This document shows, piece by piece, positions 8,001 through 9,268 of a DNA stretch of 9,268 nucleotides (positions within the stretch are counted from its first letter, which is position 1; each line of letters begins with the position of its first letter). The position numbers and the translations under genes are program-made. The DNA comes from JAGMES01 sp023128035 (GTDB lineage Bacteria > Bacillota > Halanaerobiia > DY22613). The stretch spans positions 1 to 9,268 of the forward strand of contig DAOVRZ010000149.1 in the NCBI GenBank assembly GCA_030627905.1, written 5' to 3'. A model generated the notes under the pieces. It made no database searches. It was not told the DNA's origin and saw only the letters and a list, made by a program, of their open reading frames with translations.

Positions 8001-8045
8001 CAAACCCCACTAAATTTTCTATAGAAAATAGTGGGGTTTGTTTTT
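8001..8045 (+). terminator. Intrinsic terminator of the two-gene operon
   Basis: CAAACCCCAC (8001-8010) pairs perfectly with GTGGGGTTTG (8031-8040). The interior ATTTTCT (8014-8020) and AGAAAAT (8023-8029) pair further, apart from a small asymmetric bulge, and TTTTT follows at 8041-8045. It begins 30 bases after the stop of the propeller gene. Its 3' arm contains the GTG at 8031 that would otherwise extend the next reading frame. Confidence 0.9.
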
Positions 8046-8063
8046 AAGTTAAATTTCTTTGTT

Positions 8064-9266
8064 ATGATATTAAAAATAGCATTGTTTTATGTGGAAATGA
8101 TTTGTGGAATCTTAGAAGGAATCAATGAGTTTGAAGATGAGATTCCTGTTCAAGCTGAGGAAATCCCAGCAGGAATTATCGTACAACCTGGTACTTACCT
8201 ACTATGTTTTGTTGGTGATGTTAAACCACAGATTGAAACATTTAATACGCCATTTGGTCTGACTACTGAAACAATGATTGTTTATGGTCAGGGTTTTGGA
8301 AATAATGGTGACCTCTATTTGAATGGTGAAAAGTTAGAGGTATTAAGCTGGAGCTATAACCGGATTGAGTTTGTGATCTCAGAAGATGCAAAGAGTGGAT
8401 ATCTAACAGTAGAAACTGGTGGTTTAAGTAGTGATCCAGTAGAGTTATTGGTTAAAGAGAAAAAGTATTCTGTTAGTCTGTATCCACGTAAACTACTTAT
8501 CAATCGTGGTGAGGAATTGAAGGTAAGCTTTGCGATAACTGGATTTAGTGATGCGATTGACTTTACTATCAAGGGTGTTGCTGTAGGTATGACCTGTCAG
8601 TTTGTTAATAGCGATCTGGATATAGTACCGAACTATACTTTAGAATGTATTTTGACAACTACTGAGGAGATGGAAACAGATACCTATCAGTTAGAGTTAA
8701 TCGGTCAGGTTGGAGATAAGGTACAGAGTTATGAATTTGAAGTAATTGTAGCTGAGTTACCTGAGATTAAGAATCAAGAATTTGCAGAAGGTCGGGTAGG
8801 AGTTCAGTATCGAGATTGGATAGATGTAGATGGTGGATTTGTTCCATATCAGATTGAGGTTCTTGATAACAGTATGCCTTTAGGTCTAAGAATGGACGAA
8901 AATGGAGTTGTTTCTGGCGTGCCAGTAGAGCCAGGAGTATATTTTGTAAAAGTTCAGGTAATGGATACTGTGGGGACTGTAGATCAGAAGGAACTAAGGT
9001 TGAACGTATTGAGCAATGAGTGGATCTATCCAGAATATGATGTGATTGGTAGAAATGGAACAGTAGATAATGATCCTGCTTCTGATCAGATAGGCTTTAT
9101 GGTAGATGTAGAAAATGATTCAGATCTTCTATTAAGTAGTGAAAAGATGCTTATTGCCATTAAGGATGATCAAGCTGATCTTTATAGTAAGGAAACTAGT
9201 GAATACTTAAAGGAACTTACCCTAACGGGTAGTGTTATAAGACAAAGAAAATGGCAGCCAGTTTGA
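8064..9266 (+). CDS. TIG/Ig-domain surface protein, probably damaged at 5' end and frameshifted at 3' end
   Basis: About 400 residues, counted from an ATG at 8064. The start is uncertain: a GTG at 8031 lies within the terminator, ATG 8064 and ATG 8097 lack a ribosome binding site, and the N-terminus (MILKIALFYVEMICGILEG) is only a poor signal sequence, although IPVQAEE downstream resembles a signal peptidase site. Modules: IPT/TIG domain (about 8228-8460; IVYGQGFGNNGDLYLNG and YLTVETGGLSSDPVELLV); an Ig-like domain (about 8465-8770); a putative-Ig (He_PIG-like) domain (about 8772-9010; GGFVPYQIEV, MPLGLRMDENGVVSGVP and PGVYFVKVQVMDT); then a propeller strand group (EKMLIAIKDDQADLYSKET). The stop TGA at 9264-9266 interrupts the propeller. 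Composition and modules match the first gene rather than the central pair. It is probably a paralogue of that gene, either broken or carrying a one-base error. Confidence 0.65.
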   Translation: MILKIALFYVEMICGILEGINEFEDEIPVQAEEIPAGIIVQPGTYLLCFVGDVKPQIETFNTPFGLTTETMIVYGQGFGNNGDLYLNGEKLEVLSWSYNRIEFVISEDAKSGYLTVETGGLSSDPVELLVKEKKYSVSLYPRKLLINRGEELKVSFAITGFSDAIDFTIKGVAVGMTCQFVNSDLDIVPNYTLECILTTTEEMETDTYQLELIGQVGDKVQSYEFEVIVAELPEIKNQEFAEGRVGVQYRDWIDVDGGFVPYQIEVLDNSMPLGLRMDENGVVSGVPVEPGVYFVKVQVMDTVGTVDQKELRLNVLSNEWIYPEYDVIGRNGTVDNDPASDQIGFMVDVENDSDLLLSSEKMLIAIKDDQADLYSKETSEYLKELTLTGSVIRQRKWQPV

Positions 9267-9268
9267 CA

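Larger units (their letters stand above)
3053..8045. other. Low-GC two-gene cassette between two related surface-protein genes
   Basis: Hand counts of single 60-base lines give 37% GC at 601-660 and 38% at 8701-8760 in the flanking genes. They give 27% at 4621-4680, 17% at 5581-5640 and 23% at 7021-7080 in the two central genes. The pair is closed by a strong terminator and preceded by a hairpin. No integrase, transposase, terminal inverted repeat or target duplication is visible, so acquisition is inferred from composition and context alone. Confidence 0.45.

Noticed and set aside
8038..8068. Promoter with TATGAT (8063-8068) for the last gene
   Set aside because: The -10-like match is fair, but the only upstream partner (TTGTTT in the terminator tail) matches poorly and at 19 bases; too weak to report.
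8125..8262. Small overlapping frame (ATG at 8125 after AGAAGGA), about 45 codons
   Set aside because: The spacing to the purine-rich stretch is only four bases, the product resembles nothing, and it lies in the wrong frame inside a gene with clear modules just downstream.
2766..8572. Minus-strand open frames scattered through the window (for example 3400-3813 and 6079-6297)
   Set aside because: They lie opposite well-supported + strand genes, have low-complexity products and no ribosome binding sites, and are chance frames of AT-rich DNA.

Overview
This is a 9.3 kb, AT-rich window with all supported genes on the + strand. There are four protein-coding genes and no RNA genes, transposases or CRISPR. 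Arg codons are mostly AGA, ribosome binding sites are GGAGG-like, and the proteins are exported and built from Ig-like modules. This fits a low-GC Gram-positive-type (Firmicutes) anaerobe, possibly near Halanaerobiales or Clostridia. That placement is inferred from style only.

Layout. (1) Bases 1-2960 hold the 3' part of a very large surface protein gene: part of a beta-propeller, six OmpL47-type Ig-like repeats (four spaced exactly 267 nt apart), and further beta-sandwich modules. (2) A perfect 16-bp inverted repeat follows at 2977-3017. (3) Bases 3053-7971 hold a tight two-gene operon of visibly lower GC. Its first gene encodes a 1219-aa membrane-anchored protein with beta-sandwich modules and a C-terminal lysozyme-like lytic transglycosylase (SLT) domain. 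That domain is split by an insertion of about 400 residues containing three copies of an apparently new helical repeat. Its second gene, overlapping by one base, encodes a 419-aa secreted protein with FG-GAP/integrin-like Asp-rich repeats, probably a beta-propeller. (4) A strong intrinsic terminator sits at 8001-8045. (5) The start of another modular surface protein (TIG domain, Ig-like domain, putative-Ig domain, start of a propeller) follows without a convincing ribosome binding site. It runs into a stop codon three bases before the end of the window, probably through a frameshift.

Interpretation. The flanking genes (1 and 4) look alike in base composition and in module vocabulary, so they may be tandem paralogues of one family of giant surface proteins. 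The central pair looks like a cassette placed between them. It probably encodes a cell-envelope system: a peptidoglycan-cleaving enzyme anchored outside the membrane plus a co-translated secreted propeller partner. The split SLT domain with repeat insertion is the strongest candidate for something undescribed.
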